Positions 63,960 to 64,000 of a stretch of 64,000 nt of DNA are shown in pieces; position 1 is the stretch's first letter, and every line of letters begins with the position of its first letter. A program made the position numbers and the translations under genes. Source of the DNA: Enterococcus innesii (GTDB lineage Bacteria > Bacillota > Bacilli > Lactobacillales > Enterococcaceae); assembly GCA_018982785.1 (NCBI GenBank), contig JAHHEN010000005.1, forward strand, positions 347,255 through 411,254. Reading direction: 5' to 3'. The notes beneath the pieces were generated by a model. The model was not told the DNA's origin and ran no database searches. It saw only the letters and a list, made by a program, of their open reading frames with translations.

Positions 63960-64000
63960 ACTCACTATCCCCCAACATCAATAATCTTCCGTATTTTCTA

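Overview
The window looks like the chromosome of a low-GC Gram-positive coccus of the Lactobacillales, most likely Enterococcus or a close relative. The evidence is an atp operon without a visible atpI, the murA - DUF1146 - epuA neighbourhood, the secG - esterase - rnr - smpB cluster, LPXTG surface proteins, and protein sequences that resemble enterococcal ones from memory. No database search was possible. Almost every gene in the first 32 kb is on the minus strand.

Layout. 1-15.5 kb is conserved housekeeping: a ROK protein (cut by the window edge), a GNAT, yidD, epuA, murA, a DUF1146 protein, the atp operon (atpB-E-F-H-A-G-D-C, with a clear promoter and terminator), smpB, rnr, an esterase, secG, a small GNAT and an alpha/beta hydrolase. 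15.6-19.5 kb is an LPXTG protein with six Cna-B repeats. 20.1-35.5 kb is an accessory Sec and glycosylation locus for a serine-rich repeat (SRR) adhesin: secY2, asp1, asp2, asp3, gtfA and a short gtfB. These are followed by unusual genes: a coiled-coil protein, a SecE-sized membrane protein, an HTH regulator, a Gtf3-like transferase, a second coiled-coil protein, and a protein that looks like an actin/ParM fold with degraded nucleotide motifs. secA2 and a small membrane-anchored protein run the other way. 35.6-47.0 kb is the SRR adhesin itself (about 3,790 codons, KxYKxGKxW signal, LPXTG anchor). It is followed by glf (UDP-galactopyranose mutase).

At about 48.5-48.7 kb lies a relic of the 3' end of enolase with its terminator. 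To its right everything is accessory and AT-rich: a Gabija-type OLD nuclease and helicase pair with a third coupled gene, a single-chain type ISP restriction-modification enzyme, a serine recombinase with a coupled partner, a 57-residue membrane peptide, a DUF6933 protein, a DUF3990 toxin-like gene with an overlapping partner, a 1.4 kb gene-free region rich in repeats and palindromes, and a primase-like replication protein. This suggests an integrated plasmid-like or defence island whose left edge is at the eno relic.

A strong technical signal crosses the window. Fifteen single-base frameshifts sit in short homopolymers (14 losses, 1 gain) and break conserved genes, including atpD twice, atpG, rnr, secA2, asp2 and gajA. 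These are most probably sequencing errors, and genes are annotated here at their restored extent. The adhesin repeat at about 40.4-41.5 kb carries a different, denser set of indels that looks like misassembly.

The part most likely to be undescribed is the group of extra genes in the SRR locus (20.1-24.8 kb), above all the apparently inactive actin-like protein with its coiled-coil neighbour.
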